Assembly: GCA_903845115.1 (NCBI GenBank)
Contig: CAIMWE010000015.1
Location: 1-53,819 of the forward strand
Reading direction: 5' to 3'
Length of the DNA: 53,819 nucleotides
DNA from: an uncultured Acidobacteriota bacterium
GTDB taxonomy: Bacteria; Acidobacteriota; Thermoanaerobaculia; UBA5066
A program made the position numbers and the translations under genes. Of this stretch, positions 10,924-20,264 are shown piece after piece; the first letter of the stretch is position 1; the number at the start of each line of letters is the position of its first letter. The notes under the pieces were generated by a model that was not told the DNA's origin, did not search any database, and saw only the letters and a list, made by a program, of their open reading frames with translations.

Positions 10924-10948
10924 ATCGGTTCAGGTCGCTCCGGGGGAG

Positions 10949-11563
10949 CTACTTGGCAGCCGGAACCGCGACGGGCTTCTCGACCGAGATCGCGATCGCT
11001 TCCGTGTAGGTGAGGTCGACCAGGTCGCCCACCTTCACCCCGACGAGCTTCGCCGGGTCCTTCACCTTGATCGTCTTCGAGTTGCCGCCCGGCCCCTTGA
11101 AGGTGACCGACGGGACCTTCGGGTCGATCGCCGTGATCGCGACGGTCAGGGTCGTCTGCTGCTTCAGGATACCCGCGGGCTTGTCGCCGACCTTGGCCGT
11201 CTCCAGCTTGGTCGTGGACGAAGCCCCCGGCCCCGCCTGGCCGCTCTTCCTCACCTCGTAGGCGAGCGCCTCCGCGTAGGCCGCGACGACGATGTCGCCC
11301 TTCTTGACCTGGTCGAGGTTCTTGGCGGCCTGGTCCACCACGACGGTGGTCTCCTTGCCGTCCTCGCCCTTGAGCGTCACTTCACGCGTCTTCAGGTCGA
11401 TGGCCATGACGGTCGCCTTGACCTTCACGACCTCGGCCACGACCTCGCCCTTGTTGGCGGCCGCCGGCTTCGCCGGGGCGGCCGTCTGGGCCAGGGCCAG
11501 GGGAGCCAGGCAGAGGCCGGTCGCGACACCGGCGGCTATCATCAGGATGCTGGTCTTCTTCAT
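10949..11563 (-). CDS. Exported protein with two repeated beta-rich halves, function unknown
   Basis: A 204-residue protein with a signal peptide cut after LAPLALAQ (residue 26). The mature part holds two copies of one unit of about 58 residues: VKATVMAIDLKTREVTLKG to AEALAYEVRK, and LTVAITAIDPKVPSVTFKG to TEAIAISVEK. Each unit carries a turn with G-[DN] and a KKGDIV/KVGDLV motif, suggesting a small beta-barrel (OB- or SH3-like) fold. I do not recognise a named family. AGGAG lies before the ATG. The gene is flanked by hairpins on both sides, so it is probably expressed alone. A periplasmic binding role is possible but unproven. Confidence 0.8.
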   Translation of the reverse strand: MKKTSILMIAAGVATGLCLAPLALAQTAAPAKPAAANKGEVVAEVVKVKATVMAIDLKTREVTLKGEDGKETTVVVDQAAKNLDQVKKGDIVVAAYAEALAYEVRKSGQAGPGASSTTKLETAKVGDKPAGILKQQTTLTVAITAIDPKVPSVTFKGPGGNSKTIKVKDPAKLVGVKVGDLVDLTYTEAIAISVEKPVAVPAAK

Positions 11564-11669
11564 CTTTCGTACTCCTCGTTTCCGTGTTGTCTACCGGGTG
11601 GAACAGCTCCACCCGAACTCGCTTTCCTCGTCTTCCGGGAAGATCCAACCTGGACGGGACACCACGAAA

Positions 11670-11689
11670 CGGGCGCCCGGAGGCGCCCG
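11670..11689 (-). terminator. Hairpin terminator after the OmpA-like gene
   Basis: CGGGCGCC-CGGA-GGCGCCCG is a perfect 8-bp stem with a 4-base loop. On the minus strand it is followed by TTTCG, 24 bases after the OmpA-like stop codon. Confidence 0.65.
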
Positions 11690-11713
11690 CTCTTCCGGAA
11701 TGAAGGGACAGTC

Positions 11714-13117
11714 CTAGTTCTGGGGAACGATCGCGATGATCTCGACCCGGCGGTTCTGCGCCCGGCCGTCCGGGGTGTCGTTCGACGCGACCGGAGCCTC
11801 CGGTCCGCGCCCCTTGAACGAGAGACGGGATTCCGGGACGTTCTGGGCCTTCAGGAGGTCGTAGACCGACTTCGCCCGGGCTTCGGAGAGCTTCACGTTC
11901 GTCTCGGCCTTGCCGGTGGAATCGGTGAACCCTTCCACGCGGATGTTGACCTTCGGGAAGACCAGGAGGACGCCCGCCAGCTGGGCGACGGTCAGCTCCG
12001 CCTTCCGGACGAGGGCAGCCTTGTTGGTCTGGAAGGAGATTCCGGGGAGGTTCACGACGGCCCCGATGGCGTTCGCCTGCGTGGAGGCGACCTTCCCGAG
12101 GGCGCCGACGAGCATCCCGGCCAGCTCGTCCCGCTCGGCCTTCACCCTCGCCCGGTCGACCTCGACGGCCGCCTTCTCGGCCTTGACCTGAACGAGCAGC
12201 GCCTCGATCTCGGCCTTCTGCTTCGTCGTGGCATCGAGCTCGGCCGAGGTCTGGGCGAGGCCAGCCTGCAGGGCGGCCTTCTCGGCGGCCTTCTTGGCTT
12301 CCGCCTCCGAGAGCTTCTTCTCGTAGTCCTTCCGGATGGTCAGACGGATCGCGTCGCTCGCGAGCGAGGTGGCCCGCGCCGAGTAGTCGGTGACGACCCT
12401 GGAGCTGCCGCCGGCGTTCGCGGTGTTGGTCGCCTGGGCGAGCGTCTGCTTGGCGTCGGCCAGGTTCTTCGCGACCTCCGGGGCGAGCTTCATCCCCTCG
12501 GCCATCTCGACCACCTTCCGGGCCTTCATCAGCTCGACCGGTTCCTTGAATTCCTTGAACGGCGGGAAGTCGGCGACCGACCGGTTCCCCGGGTTCACGA
12601 GGTTCTGGTAGTAGGCGTTCCCGAACCCGGCGAACTTGATCGACTCGCTCTTGGCCTCCGGCTTCTTGGCCGGCCCCGATTTGAAGATGACGAGGGTGGA
12701 CGGAACGGAGACACCCGCGATCGGCTCGGCCGTGACGATCAGGCCGAAGGCCTTCTGCCCGGTCGCGAACTTCCCGTCCCCCTTCGCCTCGGTGACGTTC
12801 AGCTCGCCGAGGTTCTCGACGGCGCCACCCTTCGTGACGGCGAAGACCGAGTAGCAGGTGATGTTCCCGGCGAACATCACGGCCGGCTGCATGTTCTTGT
12901 AGCTGATCTCGATCTGAGCCTGGCCTTCCTTGTACTTGATGGAGGCTTCCGCGGTCGCCGCCTTCGGGCCGATGGCGGTCACGGCGAGGGGGACGTCGAT
13001 GGTCGTCTTCTCGGGGAAGAGCGACGAGCTGAGCTCGATCTCCGCGGCGAAGCTCGCCGCGGCGAATCCGAGGCAGCAGACGACGGCCAGGATCGCGAGC
13101 GATGTGAGACGTTTCAT
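11714..13117 (-). CDS. OmpA-like peptidoglycan-binding outer-membrane-associated protein
   Basis: A 467-residue exported protein. The signal peptide ends near FAAASFAA (24), followed by a beta-rich region (about 25-165), a Pro/Lys linker, an Ala-rich helical or coiled-coil stretch (about 220-340, with AEAKKAAEKAALQAGLAQ) and a C-terminal OmpA domain (about 355-467). In the OmpA domain FTDSTGKAETN, NVKLSEARAKSVYDLL and AQNRRVEI supply the Asp and Arg that bind diaminopimelate in peptidoglycan. The protein thus probably tethers the cell wall to a beta-rich envelope partner through a long rod. I chose the ATG that begins the signal peptide; the frame is open upstream without signal features. GGAGAGTGCCC precedes it. 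A hairpin follows the gene. Confidence 0.88.
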   Translation of the reverse strand: MKRLTSLAILAVVCCLGFAAASFAAEIELSSSLFPEKTTIDVPLAVTAIGPKAATAEASIKYKEGQAQIEISYKNMQPAVMFAGNITCYSVFAVTKGGAVENLGELNVTEAKGDGKFATGQKAFGLIVTAEPIAGVSVPSTLVIFKSGPAKKPEAKSESIKFAGFGNAYYQNLVNPGNRSVADFPPFKEFKEPVELMKARKVVEMAEGMKLAPEVAKNLADAKQTLAQATNTANAGGSSRVVTDYSARATSLASDAIRLTIRKDYEKKLSEAEAKKAAEKAALQAGLAQTSAELDATTKQKAEIEALLVQVKAEKAAVEVDRARVKAERDELAGMLVGALGKVASTQANAIGAVVNLPGISFQTNKAALVRKAELTVAQLAGVLLVFPKVNIRVEGFTDSTGKAETNVKLSEARAKSVYDLLKAQNVPESRLSFKGRGPEAPVASNDTPDGRAQNRRVEIIAIVPQN

Positions 13118-13368
13118 GGGCACTCTCCTTACTTGGATGGAATCAGATGCCTCAGGGACGAACGGCCCTGCCGGCGTTCGGGTTGTGGGTTGATTCAAGA
13201 ACTCCCGAGAGGTTCGCCTGGATGGGATCACCCTTCAACTGGGCAGCTTCTCTTGCCCCGGTCGGACAATATATCTCAGCCCGAGGGGATTGGGCACGGT
13301 CCGGGAAGGCAAGACGAGCGATTGTCGGCCTCGTATCGAAACCCTCCAAAACGAACGGTCTTGCGGTC

Positions 13369-15900
13369 TCAGAAGGCGTGGCCGAGGGCGAGATGGAAGA
13401 CCACCCGGCTCTCGCCCTCTCGCCTGTCGAGCAGGTACCCGGTATCGACCCTGAGGGGACCGACCGGCGTCCGGAGCCGCAGACCGACGCCCGTGGCCCA
13501 GCGGAGGTCCGTGACGTCGATCCTCCCCTCGTAAGCGTTCCCGACGTCGAGGAAGACCCCGCCCTCCAAGGGCCCGAGGATCGGGGCGCGGACCTCGGCG
13601 TTCGCCAGGAGGTACGACTCGCCCCCCAGGCTCGAGCCGTCCGACCCCTTCGGGCCGAGTTGCATCTCGCGGAACCCCCGGTGAGTGCTGGCGCCGCCGA
13701 CGTAGAACCGCTCGCCGATCGGCAGGGGGACGCTGCCGTGCGCCCGGGCGTAGCCGACCCGGAGCGCCGCCGCGAGGGTGACCGCCTGTCCCAGGCTCCG
13801 GAACTTCCGGCCGTCGATTTCCAGCCGGTCGAAGTCGCTGTCGCCGCCGAGGACCTTGCGGGAGACCTTGTCGCGGACGAGGAAATACCATCCCGTGGTC
13901 GTGAGGAAGGGGTCGTCGCGCCCGTCGAGCGAGATGGTCGGGGTGAGAGAGCCGATCCTCGTCTTGGTCGGCTGGTCCGCCTCCTGGACGTCCGGCTCGA
14001 CGTCGAGGGGCGTCTGCTCCTCGATCTTGTAGACCAGAGCGACGATCCGCTTCGGGTCGAACTCCCACGAGAAGCCGGTCTCGGCCCCGATCGTCTGGAG
14101 CGAGAACCCGTCGTAGGTCTTGTCGTAGAGGTAGGTCCCCTTGACGGCGTTGAAGAGGCGGGTCCCGAAGAGGGCGGGCTGGCCGATCTCGAGGACGTAG
14201 CTCTGGCGCTCCTTCCCGACGAGCGCCGAGAAGCTCCCGTTGGTGGCGTAGCCGAAGAGGTTCCTCTCGCCGACGGTCCCCGCCACCTCGAGACCGCGCT
14301 GCGTGTTCAGGTCGAGACCGTACTCCACGTAACGGGTCGACCGCTCGACGACGTCCACGAGGACCGACTTCTCGGGCGGGTTCGAGCCGGGCACCTTGGC
14401 GCTCGTGACGGAGACCGTGTCGAAGACGCCCAGGCGGGCGAGGCGGGTCTGGTGTTCGGCCAGCATCCCGCTGTCGAGCGGCTTTCCGGGCCGCTCGTCG
14501 CCGATGGAGAGGATCCGCCGGGATCTCGTTTTGTAGTTCCCTCGGACGGCGACTTCTTTCAGCCGGTAGAGGCTCCCCTCGACCACCTCGAAGGTGAGCG
14601 GCACCCGTCCTTCCCCGTCGGGAGCGCCGGGGCGCGGCGTCACGGCCGCCTCGTCGTAGCCGCGCCGGGCGTACGCCTTCCGGATCGCCTCGACGATTTC
14701 CACGCTCCGTCCGGGCCAGTACGGCTGCCCCACGGCCAGCTTCGCCACCTTCCGCAGCTCGGCCTCGCCGATGGCCACCGCTCCCGGGAAGCCGAGGCTC
14801 CCGATCGTTCTCCTCCGGCCCTCGATCACCCGAAAGACGACCGTGCGGCGGGGCTCGCTCCCCTCCAGGGCCGCCTCGACGCGCGCGTCGGGAAACCCCG
14901 CCCGGACGTAGAGGTCGACGAGGGCGGCGCGGCTCTCCTCGAGGAGCTCCGGCCCCGGGTGCGACCGGAACAGGCCGAGGAGCTGCGGCTCGCGGAGGGG
15001 AATCGCTCCCCGCAGGGTCTTCCCGGGGAGCGAGGTCGCCCCCTCGAACCGGATCAGCTCGACCGACAGACGCGGCCCGTGGCTCGCCGTCAGGAGCGCC
15101 GTCTTCCGGCCCTCCTCGCTTTTCTCGGAGGCGTCGACCTTCACGTCGAGGTACCCGCGCTCCGTCATTCCCTTCGCCGCGGCACGCGCGAGGCGGTTCA
15201 CGACCCCTTCGGAAAGTGGGACGTTGCGCTTCTTCCAGGAGGCGGCGACCTCCTGCATCACCGGCCGGTCGATTCCCTTTTCCTCGAGCTTCTCGCGAGG
15301 CCCGAGGTCGAGGGTCACCGACACGGCCCTCGCGCCGTCCCCCGCCGGCTCCTCGGCGACACGGAACGCCGCTCCCTTCCACCCCAGCGCGCGAAGGCGG
15401 CGCTGCTCCTTGCGCAGGGCGTCGTCGAGGACCTTGCGGTTGAAGCGCGTGAGCTTTCCGTCGAGCTTCAGGTAGAGGAGCTTCGCGCGCGTCGGGAGGG
15501 CGGTCGCCCACGGGAGACCGCCGAGGTCGGACCGGAAGGCGTCGAGGCGCGGGAGGGGCGTCTCGACGAGGTCGATCGTCACGTGGGTCGCTCCCTTGCC
15601 GTCCGGCACGCCGACCGTGACCTGGACCCCGGGGGGAGGGAGCCCGGACCGGGCGTAGGCCTCCACGACCTGACCCGGGACCTTCACCGCGGCCTCCTCC
15701 GGAAGCGGGCGCCAGGCCTTGAGGTCGATCCGGCCGAGCAGCGCGCTCCGCGAGAGCTGGTGGGCCCCGTTCAGGATGATCTTCCTCACCCACGGCATCG
15801 AGGGGGGCTCCGCGGCGGCAGCCCGGAGCCCGAGCGCGAGGACGGTGAGCGCCGCGGCGGCGCGGACCCTAGTCCAGCTCACGCTTGATCCGGAAGCCAC
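13369..15900 (-). CDS. tamA: TamA/BamA-type POTRA outer-membrane assembly protein (Omp85 family)
   Basis: An 843-residue Omp85-family protein. After a signal peptide (LTVLALGLRAAAA) come repeated POTRA-type units through about residue 430, for example WVRKIILNGAHQLSRSALLG, SVELIRFEGATSLPGKTLRG and LKEVAVRGNYKTRSRRILSI. The C-terminal half is a 16-strand-type barrel with the GERFYVGGASTHRGF lid-lock segment and a final aromatic residue (ALGHAF). It inserts or exports envelope components together with the TamB-like protein encoded directly upstream. The annotated GTG overlaps tamB by 32 bases; a GTG six codons later gives a cleaner signal peptide and a 14-base overlap. Translational coupling is likely. 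BamA itself cannot be excluded, but the TamB neighbour favours TamA. Confidence 0.9.
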   Translation of the reverse strand: MASGSSVSWTRVRAAAALTVLALGLRAAAAEPPSMPWVRKIILNGAHQLSRSALLGRIDLKAWRPLPEEAAVKVPGQVVEAYARSGLPPPGVQVTVGVPDGKGATHVTIDLVETPLPRLDAFRSDLGGLPWATALPTRAKLLYLKLDGKLTRFNRKVLDDALRKEQRRLRALGWKGAAFRVAEEPAGDGARAVSVTLDLGPREKLEEKGIDRPVMQEVAASWKKRNVPLSEGVVNRLARAAAKGMTERGYLDVKVDASEKSEEGRKTALLTASHGPRLSVELIRFEGATSLPGKTLRGAIPLREPQLLGLFRSHPGPELLEESRAALVDLYVRAGFPDARVEAALEGSEPRRTVVFRVIEGRRRTIGSLGFPGAVAIGEAELRKVAKLAVGQPYWPGRSVEIVEAIRKAYARRGYDEAAVTPRPGAPDGEGRVPLTFEVVEGSLYRLKEVAVRGNYKTRSRRILSIGDERPGKPLDSGMLAEHQTRLARLGVFDTVSVTSAKVPGSNPPEKSVLVDVVERSTRYVEYGLDLNTQRGLEVAGTVGERNLFGYATNGSFSALVGKERQSYVLEIGQPALFGTRLFNAVKGTYLYDKTYDGFSLQTIGAETGFSWEFDPKRIVALVYKIEEQTPLDVEPDVQEADQPTKTRIGSLTPTISLDGRDDPFLTTTGWYFLVRDKVSRKVLGGDSDFDRLEIDGRKFRSLGQAVTLAAALRVGYARAHGSVPLPIGERFYVGGASTHRGFREMQLGPKGSDGSSLGGESYLLANAEVRAPILGPLEGGVFLDVGNAYEGRIDVTDLRWATGVGLRLRTPVGPLRVDTGYLLDRREGESRVVFHLALGHAF

Positions 15901-18900
15901 CCGAGAGCGAGCCGTCCTGGTTCTGCCGGAGGCGCCCGCCGACGAGGGGGCTGATCTTCCACTTCAGCTCGAAGGCGTCGGTCGTCTCTCCGCTCGCGCC
16001 CTTGAAGTACGTCGCGGAGAGCCCACCCCCGAGCTCCTTGCCGATGGAGAAGAGGAACGACTCGCCCTCGGGCGTCGTCGGGAGGGGAACGATGTGCACG
16101 TCGGCCTGGGCGCCGAGCGCTCCCAGGAAGGGGGTGGCGGCCCCGCGCAGGGCCATCTTCGTCGCGGCGGCGGTGAGGGCCGAGCCGCTCCCCCCCGGGC
16201 CGCCGAAGAGGGTCTGGACGATCTCGGCCTGGCTCTTCCCCTTCGACGAGGAGAGGAGGAGCTGGGCCTTGGAGGCCTTGCCGCGGATCCGGAGGGTGAT
16301 CTCCTCGTCGTTCTTCGTCGTCGTGGCGACGACGTCCAGGTCGGGGTCGATCGCGAGAGGGTCCGAGAAGTCGACCTGGCACCGGGAGAGGTCGAAGATC
16401 GAACCGAAGAGGTTCAGGGTCCCCCGGGTCGACGAGATCGACCCGAGGAGGACGGGCTCCTGAAGGGTTCCCTTCAGCCGGAGGCTCCCTCCCAGCTCGG
16501 CGTCTCCCATCCCCCCCTCGAGGTGGATCGCGTCCCTCGCGAGGACCGCCACGTCGAACGAGACGCCCGGGACGAAGGGGGACGGTCCGGGCCGGGAGGC
16601 GGTCTCTCCCTTCCTGGAGGGGGCCGTCCGCCGGAGGCGCGCCCCGAACTCCTTCAGGAACCCGGCCGTGTCGAAGACCGGGACGTAAACGACATCTTCG
16701 AGCCGGACCTCGCCGGCCACGCCGAGGGAGCGCCAGTCCCCCTTCGCCGTCAGGTCGGCGCCGGCCCGGACCTCGACGTCCTTCATCGGCTCGATCTCGA
16801 GGTCGCGGACCCGCAGGGAAGCGTCGAGGTGCGCCGGCCTGCCGTGGGCGAGGGCGAGGGCCCCCGTCAGGGCCACCGAGCCGCCTCCGATCTGGGCCGA
16901 GAGGGACTCCGTCCGGATCTCTCCGGGCTTCAGCGCGACCGTCCCGGTCAGCTTCTCGATCGGCGCCGGGAAGGAGGGGCCGTCGAGGAGCGCCCCCTCC
17001 ACGCGGAGGGAGCCGGCGGGAACGGGCCGCGACAGGCTCCCCCCGACCTCGAGCCGCGCCTCGACCCGCCCGGAGGCCCGGTCGAGCGCGTCCACGAACG
17101 GGAGGAGGAGAGCGAGATCGAGCGACGAGGCGACCGAGATCCTGTCGTTCCCCCCGTCCTCGAAGGGAAGGCGCCCCGACGCCTCGAGGGAGAGTCCGGT
17201 CCCCGAGAGGCGGAGCGAGCGGACCTCGAGCATCCCGCGCCCGATCGCGACCTTCACCGGCTCGGCCGCGTGGACGTTCCACTTCGGGTGCGTCGCCTCG
17301 ACCGCGTCGAGGTCGGCGTCGACCGAGACGCCGCGGAGGTCGGCCAGCGCGCCGCGCGCCCGGACCCGTCCGGTCACTCTCAGGGCGAGGTCCCGGACCT
17401 TCGCGGCGTCCCGAACCCGGAGGAAGGGGGCGACGTCGAGCGCGGCCAGCGCCGCGGTGGCGTCGAACGGCCGGGCGCCCGCGAGCGACCCGGTCCCCTT
17501 CACGCGGAGCCGGCCGCCGAGAGCCTCCCCCTCCGCGCTCAGCTCGTCTCCCTCCAGGTTGACGTCGAGGTGCGCCTCCTCGAGCCGATGGTCGCCGTAT
17601 CCGAGCCCGGCGAGGGCGACGCTGCCGGCGAGCCGGCCCTCTCCGGCCGGCTTCAGGGTCGCGTCCAGGCTGGCGAGCGTGGCCCCGAAGGCGGAGACGT
17701 TTCGCGCGCGGACCGACCCGGCCGCCTCGGGCCGCCCGCGGCTCCCGCCGATCCGCAGGTCGGCCGAGACGCTTCCCCCGACGAGGGGCGGGGGACCGGT
17801 CTCCGGCGCGTCCCGGAGGAGCGGCGCGAAGATCGAGAGGTCGGGCAGCTCGACCCGGACCAGGGCGCTGATGGCGCTCCCGTCCAGGCTGGCGTGGCCG
17901 GAGACCTTCAGGAAGCTTCCGTCGTCCCCCTTCAGCTCGATCCCTCGGAGGTCGAAGGTCTCCCCGCGGACCTGCGCCTCGGCTCCCGCCGCCCGGAACC
18001 GGAGACCGGCCGCCGCGACGGCGAGGTCCCCGACCCTGACGCTCGCCTCGAGCGGCCCGGAGCCGGACCTCGATGCGTCGAGGCGGCCCGTCACCTCGCC
18101 GCGGAAGTCGGCGAGGCGCTCGGGGAGGAAGGCGCCCAGGGCCGTCAGGTCGAACCGATCGAACACCGCCTCCGCACGAAAGCCCCCTCCGGGGGGGAGC
18201 GTGGCGTGGGCCGAGAAGCCCCCGTCGGAGCTCTCGGCCCGGACGTCGACGGGGGCTCCGGAGGGCGTTCCGAGCGTCGCGTGCGCCGTGACGTCGGAGA
18301 GGGACCGGCCGCGGAACTTCACGCCGACGAGACGGAGGTCGAGAGTGGGAGCCTTGACGCCGGGAAGGGGGAGGCTCCCGCCGGCGTCCGCTCCGCCCGA
18401 GAGGCCGTACGCCGAGAAGGCCCCGTTCGACAGGGAGAATCGCTCCCCCTCCGCCCTCGCGTCGAGCTCGAGGCAATCGGCGCGCACGCCGCCCACCGCG
18501 AGGGCGCGGGCCCGGAGCCTGCCCTCCAGGACGGGCCGCGTCACGGGTCCGCCCCCTCGGACGTGGGCGCTCAGCTCTCCCTTCCCTTCGAGACCGAAGA
18601 GCGCGAGATAGGGGCCGATGTTCGCGGACTCGGCGTCCAGGCTCCCCTCGAAGGCGCGGCGGAGATGGTCGTACTCCCCCCGGACGCTGGCCGTCGTGCT
18701 CCGCTCCGCGAGGTCCGCGCTCTCGACCGTCACGACGCCTTTCGCGAGGCGGAGCCGGGCGCGGACCTCCGGGGCCACCGTCCGCAAATCGGGCCTCCCG
18801 CCGCTCACCGTCAGCTCCGCGGCGGCCGAGAGCCCCGAGAGCGAGGGCGTCGAGAGCGTCCCCTGGACGGTGCCGTCGAGCGTCCCCGCGACCTTCGTCC

Positions 18901-20053
18901 CTCCGGACGGGAGGGTGAGGAGGCGCGCGACGTCGACCCGCTCGGCCCGCAGCGAGAAGCGGAGGTCCTTCAGCGCCGGGTGAACCGTGCCCGACGCCTC
19001 CATCCGGAGACGGCCGCTCCCGACGGCGACCTCCGCGGTCGCCCGGCGGAGGAGCCCTCCGGCGAGGTCCGCGGAGACCTCGACCCGGTCGAACGTGCGG
19101 CCGAGGAGGGTCAGCGCTTCCGCCTTGAAGGTCCCTTTCGCCGACGCGAGGTGCGCGCCCTCTCCCGAGGCCTCGATCCTCCCCTCGACCTTCCCTTCGA
19201 GGCCGAGGTCGCTCGCGAGACGGGCGGCGAGCGGGCCAAGCGCCCCCGAGACCGTGATTGCCGCCTCGTACCGGGGCGTCCCGGTCAGCTCCCGGACCTC
19301 GGCATCGAGTCCCGCCGCCAGGCCGGCCTCCGTCGCGACGAGCCGGGCCTTCATGGAGCCTGACTCTCCGCGCGTCTCCCAGCCGGCGGTGAGGGACGAG
19401 CCCCGGAGCGGCTCGCGCCCCGACCCGGAGAGGTCGATCCGCCCTAGCGTGAGGGTGCCGGTCGAGGCGAGATCGCGGAGGCGGACGCTCCCTTCGAGGG
19501 CCACCTCCGCCACGTCGAGGCGCCGGGCGGCCTTCCCCCGGTCGGCCAGCTCGAACAGGCCCCCGGTCAGGCGCAGCTCCCGGACCTCGACGGCGGGCCT
19601 CTCCCTGTCGCGATCGCGCTTCGACGGGGGGAGCCGGAAAGGAAGGAGGAGGTCGCCCCCGGGAGTGACGGCGAGCCGGACCGTCGGCCGCTCCACGAGG
19701 GCTCGCTCGACGACGACGCGGCCTTGTAGGAGCGCCGTCACGGAGAATCCCGCGGACAGACGCCCGACGGAGATCTCGGTCCCGGCCCGCTCGCCCTCTC
19801 CCCGGATCGCCAGATCGCGCACCTCGAGGGTTCCCGGGAAGAAGCTCCACCGGATCGACCCTGCCTCCACCGAGGCTCCGAGGGCCCGGCCCGCCGCGCG
19901 GATACCGGCTCCTGCCGCGACCTTCTGGAGCGGCGGCAGGTGGAGGAGCCCGACGAGGAGGACCGCGAGCGCCGCGAGGACGAGGGCGACGGCCGCGGAC
20001 GCCTTCCAGCCGAGGCGCCTCCTCGAGCGTCGGGGTCGGGACGTTTCGTTCAT
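15869..20053 (-). CDS. tamB: TamB-like translocation/lipid-bridge protein (DUF490, AsmA-like)
   Basis: A 1394-residue envelope protein with one N-terminal membrane anchor (about 17-40, AVALVLAALAVLLVGLLHL) and a very long stretch of repeated AsmA/TamB-like beta elements that should form a periplasm-spanning groove. The last 300 residues are the DUF490 domain: GTLNLFGSIFDLSRCQVDF, ATTTKNDEEITLRIRGKASK, then SQAEIVQTLFGGP and FELKWKISPLVGGR. TamB works with TamA in outer-membrane protein assembly, and relatives move phospholipid between membranes. The ATG lies after GGAAGCGAAC. The 3' end overlaps tamA, the order tamB-tamA being the reverse of E. coli. A divergent promoter region of about 210 bases lies upstream. 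Confidence 0.9.
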   Translation of the reverse strand: MNETSRPRRSRRRLGWKASAAVALVLAALAVLLVGLLHLPPLQKVAAGAGIRAAGRALGASVEAGSIRWSFFPGTLEVRDLAIRGEGERAGTEISVGRLSAGFSVTALLQGRVVVERALVERPTVRLAVTPGGDLLLPFRLPPSKRDRDRERPAVEVRELRLTGGLFELADRGKAARRLDVAEVALEGSVRLRDLASTGTLTLGRIDLSGSGREPLRGSSLTAGWETRGESGSMKARLVATEAGLAAGLDAEVRELTGTPRYEAAITVSGALGPLAARLASDLGLEGKVEGRIEASGEGAHLASAKGTFKAEALTLLGRTFDRVEVSADLAGGLLRRATAEVAVGSGRLRMEASGTVHPALKDLRFSLRAERVDVARLLTLPSGGTKVAGTLDGTVQGTLSTPSLSGLSAAAELTVSGGRPDLRTVAPEVRARLRLAKGVVTVESADLAERSTTASVRGEYDHLRRAFEGSLDAESANIGPYLALFGLEGKGELSAHVRGGGPVTRPVLEGRLRARALAVGGVRADCLELDARAEGERFSLSNGAFSAYGLSGGADAGGSLPLPGVKAPTLDLRLVGVKFRGRSLSDVTAHATLGTPSGAPVDVRAESSDGGFSAHATLPPGGGFRAEAVFDRFDLTALGAFLPERLADFRGEVTGRLDASRSGSGPLEASVRVGDLAVAAAGLRFRAAGAEAQVRGETFDLRGIELKGDDGSFLKVSGHASLDGSAISALVRVELPDLSIFAPLLRDAPETGPPPLVGGSVSADLRIGGSRGRPEAAGSVRARNVSAFGATLASLDATLKPAGEGRLAGSVALAGLGYGDHRLEEAHLDVNLEGDELSAEGEALGGRLRVKGTGSLAGARPFDATAALAALDVAPFLRVRDAAKVRDLALRVTGRVRARGALADLRGVSVDADLDAVEATHPKWNVHAAEPVKVAIGRGMLEVRSLRLSGTGLSLEASGRLPFEDGGNDRISVASSLDLALLLPFVDALDRASGRVEARLEVGGSLSRPVPAGSLRVEGALLDGPSFPAPIEKLTGTVALKPGEIRTESLSAQIGGGSVALTGALALAHGRPAHLDASLRVRDLEIEPMKDVEVRAGADLTAKGDWRSLGVAGEVRLEDVVYVPVFDTAGFLKEFGARLRRTAPSRKGETASRPGPSPFVPGVSFDVAVLARDAIHLEGGMGDAELGGSLRLKGTLQEPVLLGSISSTRGTLNLFGSIFDLSRCQVDFSDPLAIDPDLDVVATTTKNDEEITLRIRGKASKAQLLLSSSKGKSQAEIVQTLFGGPGGSGSALTAAATKMALRGAATPFLGALGAQADVHIVPLPTTPEGESFLFSIGKELGGGLSATYFKGASGETTDAFELKWKISPLVGGRLRQNQDGSLSGGFRIKRELD

Positions 20054-20264
20054 GTTCGCTTCCGCTCCGCGGCGGATACGGGTAGCTTACTGTCCAGACC
20101 CTGGCCCGGGGGCCGTTCCTTCCGGTTTCGGCGCCGGTCCGCCGGCGTCGGCCTGGATCATCTCGAGAGACGATTGTCCCGCTTTCCCGGGTCGGCCCCT
20201 AGAATCCCCTTCTCATGAGCCAGCGGCCGGCATCGCCTTGCGGACGGGACCGGAGCATCGGCCG

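Noticed and set aside
15719-19363. A 1214-codon plus-strand open frame across tamA/tamB
   Set aside because: It is antisense to tamB, extremely Arg/Gly/Pro-rich and lacks any family pattern. Very GC-rich DNA yields long stop-free antisense frames.
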